From the NCBI GenBank assembly GCA_001584585.1, contig LSYV01000012.1, positions 1,206,952 through 1,270,951 on the forward strand: DNA of 64,000 nucleotides, written 5' to 3'. Shown piece after piece: positions 44,702 through 56,635 of the stretch (positions within the stretch are counted from its first letter, which is position 1; each line of letters begins with the position of its first letter). Both the position numbers and the translations under genes were made by a program. The notes under the pieces were generated by a model. It did no database searches. It was given only the letters and a program-made list of their open reading frames with translations, and was not told the DNA's origin. The stretch is from Gonium pectorale. Its lineage: Eukaryota > Chlorophyta > Chlorophyceae > Chlamydomonadales > Volvocaceae.

Positions 44702-46825
44702 TCACAGGCCCATCTGCCGCTTCTTGCGCTCCATGTAGGCCAGCGGCAGCCCCTTCTTGAACCGCACGCCGCAGGCGTTGCACAGCGTGCGGGGTCCCTC
44801 GGGGCCGCAGCGCCACTGCAGAGGGAGGGGGAAGGGGAGGATGGGGGCAGGTGCCCATGGGTCAGCTTCTGGGGCGCGGGCCGCGCGCGTTCCTTGCTGT
44901 GGGGAGCGTGGCGAACGCTAGCGATACCAGGGGTAAACAGACACACGGCAGACGCATTGCGCTTCCACTCCACCAGTAACATGATTCCAAGCCGGACCGC
45001 GGCCAGAACGGGACGACCTTCAGCCTCACCTGGGGCGTTTGCGTGGCGCCGCAGTTCCGGCAGGTGACGCCGCCGCGCACCAGCTTGCCCGCGGTCTGGC
45101 GAACGGGGCCGCCTGCAAGGGGGCGAGGGGGCCAGGTCAGTTGCTACTGTCGCTGGGAATTGCGGTAAACTTGCGCAGCACAAGACGTCGAGGCACCGAA
45201 CGCACTAGGAAGTGGAGCGTTCTTAGGTGTGCAGAGCCACCATAAGCGCTTTTCGACCCCAGCAACGACAGCACCTTCAACTACAACCCTGGCAACCCAA
45301 CCCACCTCGCTTCACGCGCTTGGAGGCGCGGCTGCCGGCGGATCCGTCATCCTCCTCCTCGTAGTCCTCATCGTCCTCGTCGTCCTCCCTGGCGGCCACC
45401 TTCACCACCGCAGCAGCCGCGGCCGCCGCGGCGCGCCGCTTGTGGCTGCGCGCCGCCACGGCCGCCGGCGGCGGCACGGCCAGGGCCTGCCGGCCCACCA
45501 CGGGCACGGCTGCCGACGCCGTGAGTTCCTGCATCCGCTGCGCCGGGACGGGCACGTGCACATCCATCGGCTGGGCCTCCCAGGCGTCTCCGCTTCCTAC
45601 GGAGACCGCCGAGGGAGGGGCGGCTGCCGGGCTGGCGACTTCCGGCTCAGCGGCCTCCTGGATAGCAGCCTGGACGTGCGAGTTGCAGACCATGGAGACG
45701 TCTTCACCCCCTGAAGACGGGGCAGGCACGGCCCCGGCCTGCGCGCAGACCGCCTCTGCCGGAGCCACGGCGGCGGCCGAGGATGCCTCACAGGGGTCGT
45801 CCGCCGAGCCGTCGGCGCAGCAAGCGGAGGCCTTCGGCTGCGGGTGCACGGCGGAGTCCTGCGCGCCACCGTCGGCAGCAGAGAGCTCCGCGCACGCAAC
45901 CTTGGTCCCCGTGGCGGCGGCGTCACCGCTGGAGGTCCGCGCCCGGAGCAGGGTGCAAGGGTGTTCCGAGAAGGCCACCGCGGGGCGCGCAAGGAGCAGT
46001 GCGTCCTGCAGCTGCTGCTGGCGCAGCTGGTGGTGGATGTCAAGGCTGGACCACGACGGGACAACCGGGGCGACGTTGTCCGTGGTGACGGTGGATGGGC
46101 CCGAACCCGCCGGGGGCGCGGGCCAGTCCAGGCACGTGTCAAAGGGCACCCGCTCGGCATTGTGCTGGATCCCACAAGGCTTGTGGCGGCCGCTAGTGGG
46201 CTCGGGCCAGGCGCTGGCGCCCCCGCTAGCTTGATGCGCGGCCTCGACATCCTTGCCAAGAAGTTGGCAGGCCGCAGCGGAAAAGGGCGACTCAGCGGGC
46301 CCAGCAAAGGTTGATATGGTAAATACGCCCGTAGGTGACGCCCAGGTGGCTGGCTGCGCACTGGGCCTGTCGCTCGCGCAGTTCGCGCCATTATCGCAGC
46401 GCACGAACTGTGGGTGCTTCTGGGTAGACGCAGCCTGCAGCTGTATCGATCCAAGAAGTCCTCCGTTACACGTGAAGCGCGCCGCCCCCGGCCGCAGCGC
46501 CTTTGCCGCGTCGGGGCTCATGCAGGCCCACGGAGAGGTGCCAGAGCCGACAGCCTGCACGGGAACATGTAGCATGTTAGTTCAGGGCATCTATGACTCT
46601 GTAAGAAGAACCGCGCAGCTTCAGCCAGGTCGGCGAGGCCCACAAGGAGCATCTGCGTACCTCGCATGGCGCAGAGTCGCCATTTGTCATCAACAGGTGA
46701 ATCTCAATAATCTGCAGTGAGTCGTGGCAAGGCTTAGCGGGCACACAACGACGAAACGTCTCCCGCGCCTCCCGCCCTCCAGCACTCACGGGAGGATAGC
46801 TCTCGGAACGAAGGAGCCCATCCAT
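44702..46825 (-). CDS. GATA-type zinc-finger transcription factor, 4 exons
   Basis: Exons on the minus strand are 46825-46661, 46554-45306, 45112-45030 and 44815-44702, phase-consistent for about 536 residues. One GATA finger sits at the extreme C-terminus, split by an intron: [11 protein letters not shown] joins [19 protein letters not shown]. The spacing is C-x2-C-x18-C-x2-C, which is the plant and algal form rather than the animal x17 form. The basic tail [16 protein letters not shown] follows and then the stop. Upstream is a 400-residue low-complexity region rich in Ala, Pro, Ser and Gln. It has a basic patch (SHKRRAAAA, probable nuclear signal) and an acidic stretch with many Glu and Asp just before the finger. 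The finger predicts binding to GATA-containing promoters; nothing shows which genes it controls. The first exon is the least certain part. Confidence 0.85.
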
Positions 46826-48230
46826 CTTGTTGGAACGAGGTAGCTTTGCACTAGTCCAAGCGCAAAGCCGCAGCCGGGGGTCGCTCGCGTCGCGGAGTTC
46901 CGCACTATCAGGCGTTTCGTATTGTAAAAATTGCGTGAAAAGCAAGGGAACGAGAAGGAATGAGCTGCATGATTGTGGCGCAGACTGCTAAATACTGCGC
47001 ATAACGCGAGCCCACTTTCCGTACATGTATGCTGAGCCTGAAATGAGCCGGCCGTTGAGTAATAGAGGGTGCAGCAAATAGTAAGACAACAGCCAATGGG
47101 GTGCGGGGTTGCGACTCCAAACGGGGTGGCGCACCCCGAGGGCGGGATTCTTGGACATCGTGCGCCCGGCCCACCCCAATCTTGCCAGCTGTATGCTATA
47201 ACGTATCGCGTGTTAGCATTAGTTTTCTTTCGGCACTTGTCGCTCGCAGACCCAAGGGTCGGGCCTTTTCTTCTGTGGCAGGCGGTGGCGAGACGGCGAA
47301 AGGGCATACGCGGTTCCAGGTCACGCATGTGTGGTGCACGCTTACTTAAGGAGGTGTGTGCAGGGGTGTGGGCCACACGTTGACACGAATTTTGTTAAGG
47401 TGTCCTCAAGCAGGCAACTGCGACTTCTTCTCCCCATGTTTTAGGCCAATTGCAAGTTTCATGTCCTAGCGCCCGTTCTTCGGGAGCATTTGAGCCCACG
47501 CATGCGTTTACAGACCATGCTAAGCTCACCCGGGTTAGGCGTGAGGAGGCAATTGCCTGGGTCAGGCTACGTGAGTAGGCACGAGACCAGGGGTAAGCAC
47601 AAGACCAGCTCTCCCCTGCACGAGACGGACCATGCAACAGGGCATCCGGCCCCATGCACAGGATTAACAGGCTCGGCTCCGCCTGTACAAGCACTTGGTA
47701 CTCGCAGGCCCTAATGCGAACCTGCGACGGGCCATCCTTGGCCACCTTTCGCTCATTCTTGATCGCTGTTACCATCTCGGCACGCGGGCGCGGTGGTATC
47801 GTGCTATCCGCGCCCCCGCCGCTGTGCATGCGCTGGCCCACCCAACGCCTGGCTAGAACTTGCTCGGCCGAAGGGAATACGCCGCTCCGATGGCAGCCGT
47901 GCCCTGACCCGGAGAAAGAAGCCCCGTCATCAGGCGTACCGAGCAAGCATGCAAGCGCGGTAGCACTGCTGCTGCACCATACCAACATACCGATTCAAGC
48001 TGGGCGGACTCGCCAACGCTCACTCGTGATAATCCAGTCCTCTCCGCTCCACTCGCCTGTCTGCATACCAGAAGTCCAGAACACGCTCCTGGCACGCAAA
48101 TCTGGCAACATTGCCATTGATCCCCCCGCTCCACGGTCCCCGATGTCCGAATCCCGGTTGCAGCTCAGCACTCTGCCGGGCCAAACAAGTGCTGATGGCG
48201 CTCTGGCGCCAGCCGGCGGCAGCACCGCCA
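46826..48230. other. intergenic region between GATA and EF-Ts genes; no gene supported
   Basis: This should hold the promoter of the GATA gene and the 3' flank of EF-Ts. A 197-codon open frame (47988-47395, minus) has no recognisable motif. I see no RNA gene or repeat. Confidence 0.35.
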
Positions 48231-51200
48231 TCAGGTGTCGCTGACAATGCGCGCCACCTCGGCCGCAAAGTCGCCACCTTCCTTGGGGCCCAGCCCCTCT
48301 CCGCACTGCACCCGCAGGAAGCTGGCCACGTGCAGCGGCCGCCCAACGTCCTTGCGCAGCCTGGCCGGGGAGGGAGGGTACGGCGCATGACGGCACAGTG
48401 GGCAATTGATGCCTTGAATGCCTCGCGGTGTCTGAAGTGAGATGCATGGTCTGTAAGCTGGCAATCTGCGCCGTATATGGTGCCTGACGACCTAGATGAA
48501 GTCCCTAACCCGCCACCACGACCGCCCTCAGCTTCCCCAATCCGTAACCCAACCATCCCGCATCCTGCCAGGCGCATAGATCCCCGAGCTGCCCATCAGC
48601 TAACTCAACAGCCACCATGTATCCCGCCTTCCCCCCAACTGCCACCTAGCCCTACCCCCAACAATGCCTGGCGCGGTACATTCGGCTGCGCGGGCCCACC
48701 TAGTCACCACCGATAAGCGCCCTTGGCAGGCAACCCGACCGCAATCCCAGGGTCCCAGTGGCCCATCCGCCACCCGTGCCGTCATCCCAATCCTCATCAG
48801 GGTGGGCCCCCGTGCTCATGTTCCGGATCAGCCGGTCCCATATGCAATAGTTATCTCAGCCCAGCCCAGCCCAGCCCAGCCCAGCCCAGCCCAGCCTAGC
48901 CCAGCCCAGCCTGACTACAACTCGCCTGCCCATAAGCCCCTCCACGGTCACTGAGTCGTCTAGCACGTAGCGCTGCTCCGCCAGACACCAGTCTGCCAGC
49001 ACTTTGTCGAGCCGTCCCGAAACCACCTGCGTTAGCACCTGCGCGGGTGACGGCGGATGCCAAAACCGGAGCCGAGCTGGTGCGTCAGGTGCGTCCACGG
49101 GTAGGAAAGAGGGCGAAGTGGTGTTGTACTTGGGGCATCCCTCGCCTCCCTTGCCTCCCTCCCGTCCCTCGCCTCCCCCAATTAACCCGCTGGCGCCGCC
49201 TCCCCAGTTCTCCCGCCGTTAAGCGCCCGTGGTCGTCCGCCACCCGGCGATGCCGGCGTTTGCCGGGAATTACTGTGCCGAGCATGCCAGCAGCGTGTCC
49301 AAACCAGCTGGGGCTGCCGGGGCGGCTTTGTGGTCTGGAACTGTCAAGCGAGCCGGCTACGTGCCTGGCCCAGCGGCTTGGCCGTGACTTTGCGTCCTTG
49401 TCGCATCGCACCGTTGCCCCGGCACGCGCAATCGCCCCGGGCCGTCCCCCGTCCGACACCTTTCCACGCCCCCGGCCCCCCCCCACCCGTCTACCCGACC
49501 GATGCACCTGCCGACGCATCCGCCCAGGCGCCACTCGGCACACAGCACAGCCACAGCAACCAATCAACAGCGCCCCACCTTTGGCGGCTTGCTTTTTAAG
49601 GCCGGGTCCTGCTGCAGCTGCTGCGTGAGCACACTGCGCTCCTTGTCCAGTGCGTCGGCGGGCACGTCCGCTCGCCGCAGGTACGACGGCCGCATGCCCG
49701 CCACGTGCATGGCCAGGCCTTCACCAGCCGCCTGAAGCACGGACGGCGAGCCGCTGCCGCTGGTGCTGGCGCCGGGCGCCTCGTCCTGCCGGGTTGGAGG
49801 GAGCGTCAGGAGGGCTGGCTAGCTTTTGCTCGGTTACCGCATTGGCGGAAGGCCAAATCCGCAGCGCTGAGGAGCGAACAGAGGCGCCCTGCACGGCCCG
49901 GCTGGAGGATCTTCCATGGTATGTACAAGGTGAGGCTTCTGCCTGATAGAGAACGCATGCCTTGCCAGCGCCTGGAGCCGGCGTCAGGAAGGTTGCCTGC
50001 AGTGGGGCGCGTCGCTTCAAACCAACACCACGCACTGCACATGTCATTACGCCGCGGTCCAGATCCATGGCCCCAACGACGGCTTGCTAATGCGGCGGCT
50101 CCAGTCAATGCGCCAGGCGCCCCGCACACCCGGCTGGGTCCCACCTGCGCTAGTGAGGCGCCGTCCTGCGACTGGAGCACCACCACTGACGCCAATTTGC
50201 CGAGGCCGGGTGACGCCGCTTGGTGCACGTACGAGTACACAAGGCCATCTGCGGTTGTTTACGATGGTTGAAAGTTGTCTTCATTACAAAGGCAAGCTGG
50301 GCTATGTGCAGCGGCAGGTGCATGGAGGGAGTGCGATGCCGTGTCGGAGCGCACTGTGCACAAGAGAGACACTCTGGAGCTGAACCCTTTCATCCTCCTC
50401 CAACAAACGCACTGCATGGGCTCAAGCCAGAGAGCCGGGAAAGGATAGACCGCCCGCTGCCTCACACGTCCGTCACCACCATTCGTATATGCTCGGGTAA
50501 AGCCAGGGCCCCACGCGAGTTCAAACCCCTGTAAGTACCGCACTGCGAGTCTGTGCGCCACGTCCCAACTTGTCCAAACCCGCCCCATTCATACGGTACG
50601 CGCCAGGCCCTGGACGACGAGACGCACCTCCGCTGTCCACGCGGAACGCCCGCCGGAGCCGCACGTTCTCCCGGACCTTTGCCGCCACCGCAGTGACGGC
50701 GTCCGAGACGGGCACGCCCGCAGGGGTGCGTGCTCGCAGCACCTGGGAGCGGCGGGGCCAACACCGCTCAGTGGCTGTGAAATGATCGCGAGTGGCCGCC
50801 GAGACCCTACCCTCCACCCTCAGCGCTCAGCCGGTTGGTTCGACGGTCGGGAGAGGAATGCGCCGCAGGGCTTCCCTACTGAGAATGCATTCCAACCCAC
50901 TACCCACATACCTGCTCCAAGTCCAGCTGATGGTCGGGCCCCACCGCCGCCGCCGGGCCCAGCGAGTGCGCCGCCGCCATGACCTCCCGCAGCAGGCCCT
51001 GGAACAGGTCATTGCGCGCCACAAAGTCCGTCTCACTATTTAACTCCACCAGGACGATGGACCCCTGGCCGCCGCCGCTGTTGCTGGAGCTGCTGGCACC
51101 AGGGGCGGCCCCCCTGGCCGCAAAGGAGGCGCCGACCAGGCCCTCGGCGGCGTGCCGGGAGGCCTTCTTAGCGGCGGCTGCCAGGCCCTTTTTGCGAAGC

Positions 51201-51675
51201 GCATCGTATGCACGGTCAGCGTCCCAACCGTGCTCCACGAGCATGGCCTGTGGAGTGGGGCGTGCAGGGAGGGAGCAATTGGGCTTGTAGCACTTCTGGG
51301 CTATGGGTTGGGAACCGAGAGAGACGTGATAGGCCAAGAGAGAACGATGCATCAAGGATGGGTTCACGATGGTGTGCGGGTGGCCTTTTGGGGTTGAACA
51401 ACCCGTACACCGACCCGCCCCAGCCGGGTGCATGCCCCAGGTACATGCTATAGCGTGCGCATCAGGAACGAGGCACATCGCGGCGGCAGTCCAACCTTGA
51501 CATCCGCGATGGGAGCGCCGCTCCGCTCTCGGAGTTGCTTGATGATGGCGCCCGATTGAGACGGAGGCGCGGCAGACGCGCTGAAGCAGGCTATGCCTGA
51601 CGACACAGATCTGCCATGACTGCTGGCTAGCGCGGCCAGTAGCTGCTGGAGCGGCGCTCGGCCTGCCTGAAGCAT
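48231..51675 (-). CDS. TSFM: organellar translation elongation factor Ts (probably mitochondrial), 7 exons
   Basis: EF-Ts recycles EF-Tu from GDP to GTP. Exons on the minus strand are 51675-51496, 51247-50912, 50742-50628, 50248-50145, 49785-49579, 49038-48926 and 48360-48231, fully in phase for about 394 residues. The N-terminus [19 protein letters not shown] is Arg-bearing and free of acidic residues, like a mitochondrial presequence. The family then follows in order: [17 protein letters not shown], the UBA-like [26 protein letters not shown], the EF-Tu-contact motif [66 protein letters not shown] and [17 protein letters not shown]. An Ala/Ser/Gly-rich insert sits just before the TDFVARN block. 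Intron 6 needs a GC donor (48925-48924) and contains a CCCAG microsatellite. Single copy and without S1 domains, so it is not the chloroplast polyprotein form. Confidence 0.93.
48857..48911. repeat. CCCAG microsatellite in EF-Ts intron 6
   Basis: About ten near-perfect CCCAG pentamers lie directly downstream, in gene orientation, of the unusual GC donor of this intron. Confidence 0.9.
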
Positions 51676-51877
51676 TGTTTGGCCCTAACTGTTAGAGACT
51701 AGAAAATATGTTAGGTGATTAGGAAGCAGTTTCGCGCTCATGGTAACGCCATATTCCTATGGGGCTGGTCTCGTTGGTCCGTTGGACGTGTCAGTTGTTC
51801 TCCTAATTTTCCTAAGCTCAGTTGCCTTACAGCTGAGCAACGTGCGTCTGTGAGCTCTTAGCCGATAGGCTCTAAAA
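51676..51877. promoter_or_regulatory. compact divergent promoter between EF-Ts and DOHH
   Basis: Only 202 bases separate the start codons of the two genes, which point away from each other. Both promoters and 5' leaders must overlap here. The region is lower in GC than its surroundings. I see no individual element that I can name. Confidence 0.55.
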
Positions 51878-53914
51878 ATGACCGGCGCTCCGCTAGTTGA
51901 CGTCGACGAGTCAGTGGTGCAGGAGCTCAAGCAGAAGCTCATCGACCCTAAAACGACACTACCCGAGAAATATAGGGTCTTGTTCTCTCTTCGGAACACC
52001 AGGGGGGCGGCCGCCCATGAGGCGTTGGCGCTAGGTGGGGCGACGGCAGCCATTGGTTTGGGTCGCTGTTTCAGAATTGTACATTTGTGCTCACCGGTAT
52101 ATGATATACTGCAGCCCTCAAGGACGAGAGCGCGCTCTTCCGCCACGATGTTGCGTTCTGCCTGGGGCAACGGCAGGACGCGGCAGCTGTGCAGATCCTT
52201 ACGGACATCCTGCACAACTCAGAGGAGCATGCCATGTGAGTGCACGTGGATTTGGCAGTGGTGCGAAGCTAAAACCTGCAGTCGCTGCCTCACGGCGGCG
52301 TGGCGTGGGCCGGACCGCGGGACCTTGCCCCGCTCATGCTTGCGTCCCAGTCATGTACCCCTTAGAGCCTCCTTGTGCTGCAAATTGGCTAACTTCCCCT
52401 GCTCCCCGCCCTTCCTCCTGGGCTAGGGTAAGGCACGAGGCCGGGGAGGCGCTTGGCGCTATCGGCACAGAGGAGTGTCTGGTGCCGCTCAGGGAGCACC
52501 TAGACGACGCTGTGCTGGAGGTGCGAACCCCCGGTACTTAATTGGTACTTTACGAGGTGCAAAGGGGAGCTGAAAACCTTTCTGCTTGTGTGTAACGGGT
52601 TGGGGTTTGGGGTCGGGGTCGCCGCTGCGAGAACCCGTCTTATTGAGGTCCCGGCAAGAGCGCTCAACCCCGGCCTGGGCCCGCTCAGGTGGCTGAGACC
52701 TGCCAGCTGGCGCTGCAGCGGATAGAGTGGCTCAAGGAGCACCCAGACGCGGGCAACGAGGAGTCGCCATACTACTCTGTGGACCCCACCCCCGCGTTGC
52801 CGTCCAGCACCCCCACAGAGCAGCTGCGGGAGACCCTCCTGGACGAGCGGAAGCGCATGTTTGATGTGAGTGCGGCTGCCGTATTGTAGGGCCTGTATGC
52901 CCAGGCTCACGACAGCTGGCGCGACACGTGTTCCCAGTTGAATGGCTACTGGCCGGGTTGGGCATGGAGCAGGTAACTGATAGGATACCCGGTATTATTG
53001 CCCCAGTAACGCACTCGTGCCCGCCTTTGAACGTACACTGGCGTCCTGACTAGCGTTCACCACCTCGTTCCTATCCGCTTGTTGCTTGCTGTCCAGCGCT
53101 ATTCGGCGCTGTTCGCGCTCCGCAACAAGGGCGGCAAGGAGGCGGTGGCGGCGCTGGGCGCCGTGTTCGGCGCGCGCTCGGCGCTGCTGAAGCACGAGGT
53201 TGCGTACGTGATGGGGCAGATGCAGGACCCGAAGGCGGTGGAGTTCCTCACCGAAGTGCTCAAGGTGTGCGTGACCGCCTCGCTGCGACGTCCGATATAA
53301 CCCCAAACCGTGTCGTTGTATTCAAGTGGGCATCAGGAATACCCATCCGAGTCAACATGCATAGAAACACAGACGCTCGCTGCATCGCAAATTCATTTAT
53401 GCGTCTTGGAGCCACTCTCTTGGTCTTAAGCCACCGGCAACGCATGGCCCCCTGCGCGAAGTCGTCTGATCGACGGTTACGACCGATAAGCCCATCTTCT
53501 GTCGACCCCTCAGTAGCGTAGGCAATTCTACGCTCTGCACCCTCTTTCATAGTCCTCAACAGCCTCAGGGAGCGTAACGCATTGTAATAATGTCCCCGCC
53601 CTCTTCATGAAACGGCATCCTCTGTGCCGCCTGCCCGCGCTTCTCCCTGCGTCCGCGGAACCTGCCAGGACCCTTCCGAGCACGCCATGGTGCGGCACGA
53701 GGCGGCGGAGGCGCTGGGCGCCATTGCCGACAGCGTCACGGTGGGGCTGCTGCGCGAGTTCGCCAAGGACCCCGAGCCCATCGTGGCGCACAGCTGCGTT
53801 GTGGCGCTGGACGTGCTGGACTTCGAGCAGAGCGGCCAGCTCGAGTACGCGGATAGGGGGGGCGACAAGGGGGAGGCTCCCGCGCGGCGGCCCATCTGCC
53901 CCTGCAGAGGCTGA
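51878..53914 (+). CDS. DOHH: deoxyhypusine hydroxylase (DOHH), 6 exons
   Basis: This di-iron enzyme completes hypusine formation on translation factor eIF5A in the cytosol. Exons 51878-52034, 52115-52235, 52427-52520, 52689-52865, 53097-53264 and 53669-53914 join in phase to 320 residues, the usual size. It is built of HEAT-like repeats in two symmetric halves: YRVLFSLRN, DVAFCLGQRQD and MVRHEAGEALGAIG in the first, then YSALFALRNKGG, KHEVAYVMGQMQDP and MVRHEAAEALGAIA in the second. The four metal-binding pairs are His63-Asp64, His96-Glu97, His216-Glu217 and about His249-Glu250. The first pair is His-Asp where the family normally has His-Glu. A TGTAA polyadenylation signal at 54097-54101 fits the algal 3' end. 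Confidence 0.95.
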
Positions 53915-54628
53915 GGCGCTGCTTCCCGAGGGGAGCGGCAAGGCCGTGGTCAAGGCGTCGGCGAGGCCGTCCAGCGGCGGGGGCGATGGATGCTGGCGCT
54001 CCTGTCATTGGGGGCTGCCCGTCCTGGGCTGCCCACCTTGACGAGGGCCGAAAGAACACAGGCTGCGGAGCGCTGCCGCGGCAAGTGCGCGAACGGTGTA
54101 ATATGGGGTGCCGCCGTCGTAGAGGGGATGATGGCCGCTGACAGGGCGTTGCAGCGGGAAGACCACAGGGCCGCGCGGTTGGATTTGGGCAGGCGGGCGA
54201 CGGGTTTCATCAGGCTGTTTGAAGCCGGTGTTGCAGCCGGCTTATTCCTCCGGACGCCACGTGGCGACGACGAGCCGTGATGGCTGCGCCGTGCTTGCGG
54301 TCCATGGTTTTGAAGCGGTGGGTTGCGGGCAGTAATTGGGGCTCACAATGGAGGGCTGTCGGGGGCGAGGCGCGATGGCGTTGGTGAACCGTAGCGAACA
54401 TAACCGGTTGGGTCTGTGGGTCCTCACCAGTGAGCTGCACGTGGCGCACTGGGCGTACGTAGAATCTCAGGATGCAAGATGGAGTAGCCATTCATTATTG
54501 CGGCCTGATGTGCTCGCTCCTCATCCTCATACATTGTGCTTGCGGACGCTTGCCGGTCGTCTCCTCATGCGTTTCACGACCGCGCTGCGCGCGGCGCATG
54601 ACCCCTCCGGTATGTCCTTTTCGGGGGG
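53915..54628. other. 3' flanks of DOHH and the TMEM17-like gene
   Basis: This is the space between two convergent stop codons and should hold both 3' untranslated regions. TGTAA, the usual green-algal polyadenylation signal, occurs at 54097 on the DOHH strand. I recognise no coding exon or RNA. Confidence 0.5.
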
Positions 54629-56071
54629 CTACCGCGCAGGTAGCACTCCACCCGAGCCAATGCCCGAGCTTGGAATGGGCGGTCGCCCTTCCCGCACACG
54701 CTGGTTCATGACGTATTCGAACAGGTAGAACTGCCGCTTCTGCTTTTTGTACATAACGAAGACCTGTTGAGAGGTCGGGCCGACAGGGGTGCTGTCAAGG
54801 GCGTGTCCTCTGCTTGGCTGAGGTGTCGAAATCACTCTCGCGCTGTGCCCTAGGCTTCGTCATATGGGCTGGCCACTGATTCTCTATCCAGACACCTAGG
54901 CAGAGGGCCGCCACATCAGCTGCGCTTGCGTGCCATCTCAATTTTGCGGGGAGGAAGCCTGCTGGTGTGTGGACGTCATGCGACAGCAGTTCCCGTTCTC
55001 TAGGCACATGGCATGGAACTTGCCAGTTCTGCGACGCACCGTGTAAATGCCCGTTATGAGCTCCAGCTCCTGTAACACGAGCATTACCCACTGTACAGCC
55101 TTCGTCATGGCGTTGCGCCGCTGCGAGCGGTGAAGCGCATACTGGGGTCAGGAGCTCGGCGAGAGGCGAGACCACGTGCATTGCGGAAACTAGAGCCGTA
55201 CGGCATACTCACACCGGCGCCCATGAGGAGGTAGAGCACAGTCCCCTGCTCCGGAATCAGCGACAGGATTGAAAACATCATGAGCCATGGCACCTGCGGG
55301 GCGGGACGAACGTCACATGTCTTGCTTCTGTACCCGCCCGCCCGATTGGTAACGTGGCGCCTTCGGGCGTGTATGGCCGTAGAAGCGGGCTCCCTCTTTC
55401 TGTGCAGGTTTCTTTTTTTTTCGGGATGCAGGCCGAGGAGACGGGTCAGACAGCGGATACGAGAATGGCATGCCAGGCTTGATAGCATATTAATTGAGTA
55501 CGTGAGAGCGGATAGGCCCGCAGTTCACAGCTGGCTAGAAATGCCTGGATCCGCCCGCAACTCACATTTTCCTGGAGGTTTCCGTACCAGCCGGCGAGCA
55601 TGCGCACGGGCTCAGCAATGAACCAAAAGATGAAGAAGATGGTCCGGACGATGTCGTTGTCCTTCAGCTTCAAGCCTCTCCAGTACTGCGCCACGCGACA
55701 GACACATGGAAACCCCTGTTATGGATCTATGGTGCCTCATGGCGGCACGCGATGCCTTCACCGCCCAAACCCCCATGTCAACACGCCCCAAAACAGGTCA
55801 ATGATGTGCCCCTGACCCCCCCCCAGGGGCGCACGCACGTTGCGGAAGATGAACACCATCCAGAAGCCCAGCCACGCCAGGTTGAAGAATATCCGGTAGT
55901 AGAGCAGCTGTTGGAGGAACACGTTGGACGCAATTTTGCGGTCTGCAGCCCCACAGGGGAGGGAGTGGAGTGACCGTGGAACTTGGTACAATGCGCGAGC
56001 TTGAGCTGACCTGCTAAGTTCCGAAGCCGCGGATCAAACCCGGGCGTTACTGGATGTAGAGGTAGCGCCAT
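54629..56071 (-). CDS. TMEM17/TMEM216-family membrane protein of the ciliary transition zone, 6 exons
   Basis: Proteins of this family (Tmemb_17 domain) sit in the membrane at the base of cilia with the MKS complex. Exons on the minus strand are 56071-56011, 55942-55839, 55685-55566, 55293-55213, 55120-55040 and 54763-54629. They join exactly in phase to 193 residues; human TMEM17 has 198. About four hydrophobic segments are visible: YRIFFNLAWLGFWMVFIF, TIFFIFWFIAEPVRML, LMMFSILSLIPEQGTVLYLL and WVMLVLQELELITGIYTVFV. Between segments two and three lies GWYGNLQENVPWL, matching the family signature G-x-x-G-N-L-Q-E-x-V-P. The C-terminus is basic (YKKQKRQFYLFEY) and presumably cytosolic. TMEM17, TMEM80 and TMEM216 are close relatives, so the exact orthologue is not settled. 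It supports a flagellated organism. Confidence 0.75.
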
Positions 56072-56635
56072 TTCTCAGTGCTCGCTTTCTCGTCTGCGGG
56101 TAAGAGCCAATTCAGGGCTCGTGCAACTTTCTACGCAGATGCAAAGTGCTGCGGTGTGTCGGAAGTGTAATAGAAGGCCTGAGAAGCTGGAAGCTAGCAC
56201 ATTTGCATTTGGATCAACCTGGATCCGTCCTATTCTTTCTTTTCCGCGAGGCCAATGCGGGAACCCGCTATCCTGCTGGCATACTCGCCTACCTTGATTC
56301 AACTTGCATACATAGGATTGCACCTGCGCCTACTCTCACCGTTAACCGTTGCAGGTAGCACGCAATCAAGAGGGTCCATTCCAGTTCCCTGTTCTCAATC
56401 CGCTACTCTTTATATATTTCAAGCTTCCGAGTTGTTTGCCGCCACGCGCCGGCCTAGGACTATCGGCCTGGGTCCACTCCGCGCTAGGACCATCAGCGGA
56501 AATCAATGCTGACGAGCGAATTATTGCCGATGAGGGGGCCGGCGGGGTGAGTAGGCGTGACGTCAGTCGCATGCGGGGTGTTGCGGGGTAGGCACGCGGG
56601 AACTGGCGTCCCGGTACCCCTTAGCCGCTGCCCAT
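56072..56635. promoter_or_regulatory. divergent intergenic region between TMEM17-like and antiporter genes
   Basis: Both promoters should lie here. A TATATATT-like stretch at 56411-56419 is A/T-rich for this genome. The antiporter leader or even a further 5' exon may extend into the region, because its start is not firmly fixed. Confidence 0.35.

Noticed and set aside
47395..47988. 197-codon minus-strand open frame between EF-Ts and GATA genes
   Set aside because: No recognisable motif or exon context. Open frames of this size arise by chance in GC-rich DNA.
55817..55838. Extension of TMEM17-like exon 2 to the G run (APLGGG)
   Set aside because: That donor breaks the phase. The donor GTGCGTG at 55838 gives an exact in-phase join to YWRGLKL.
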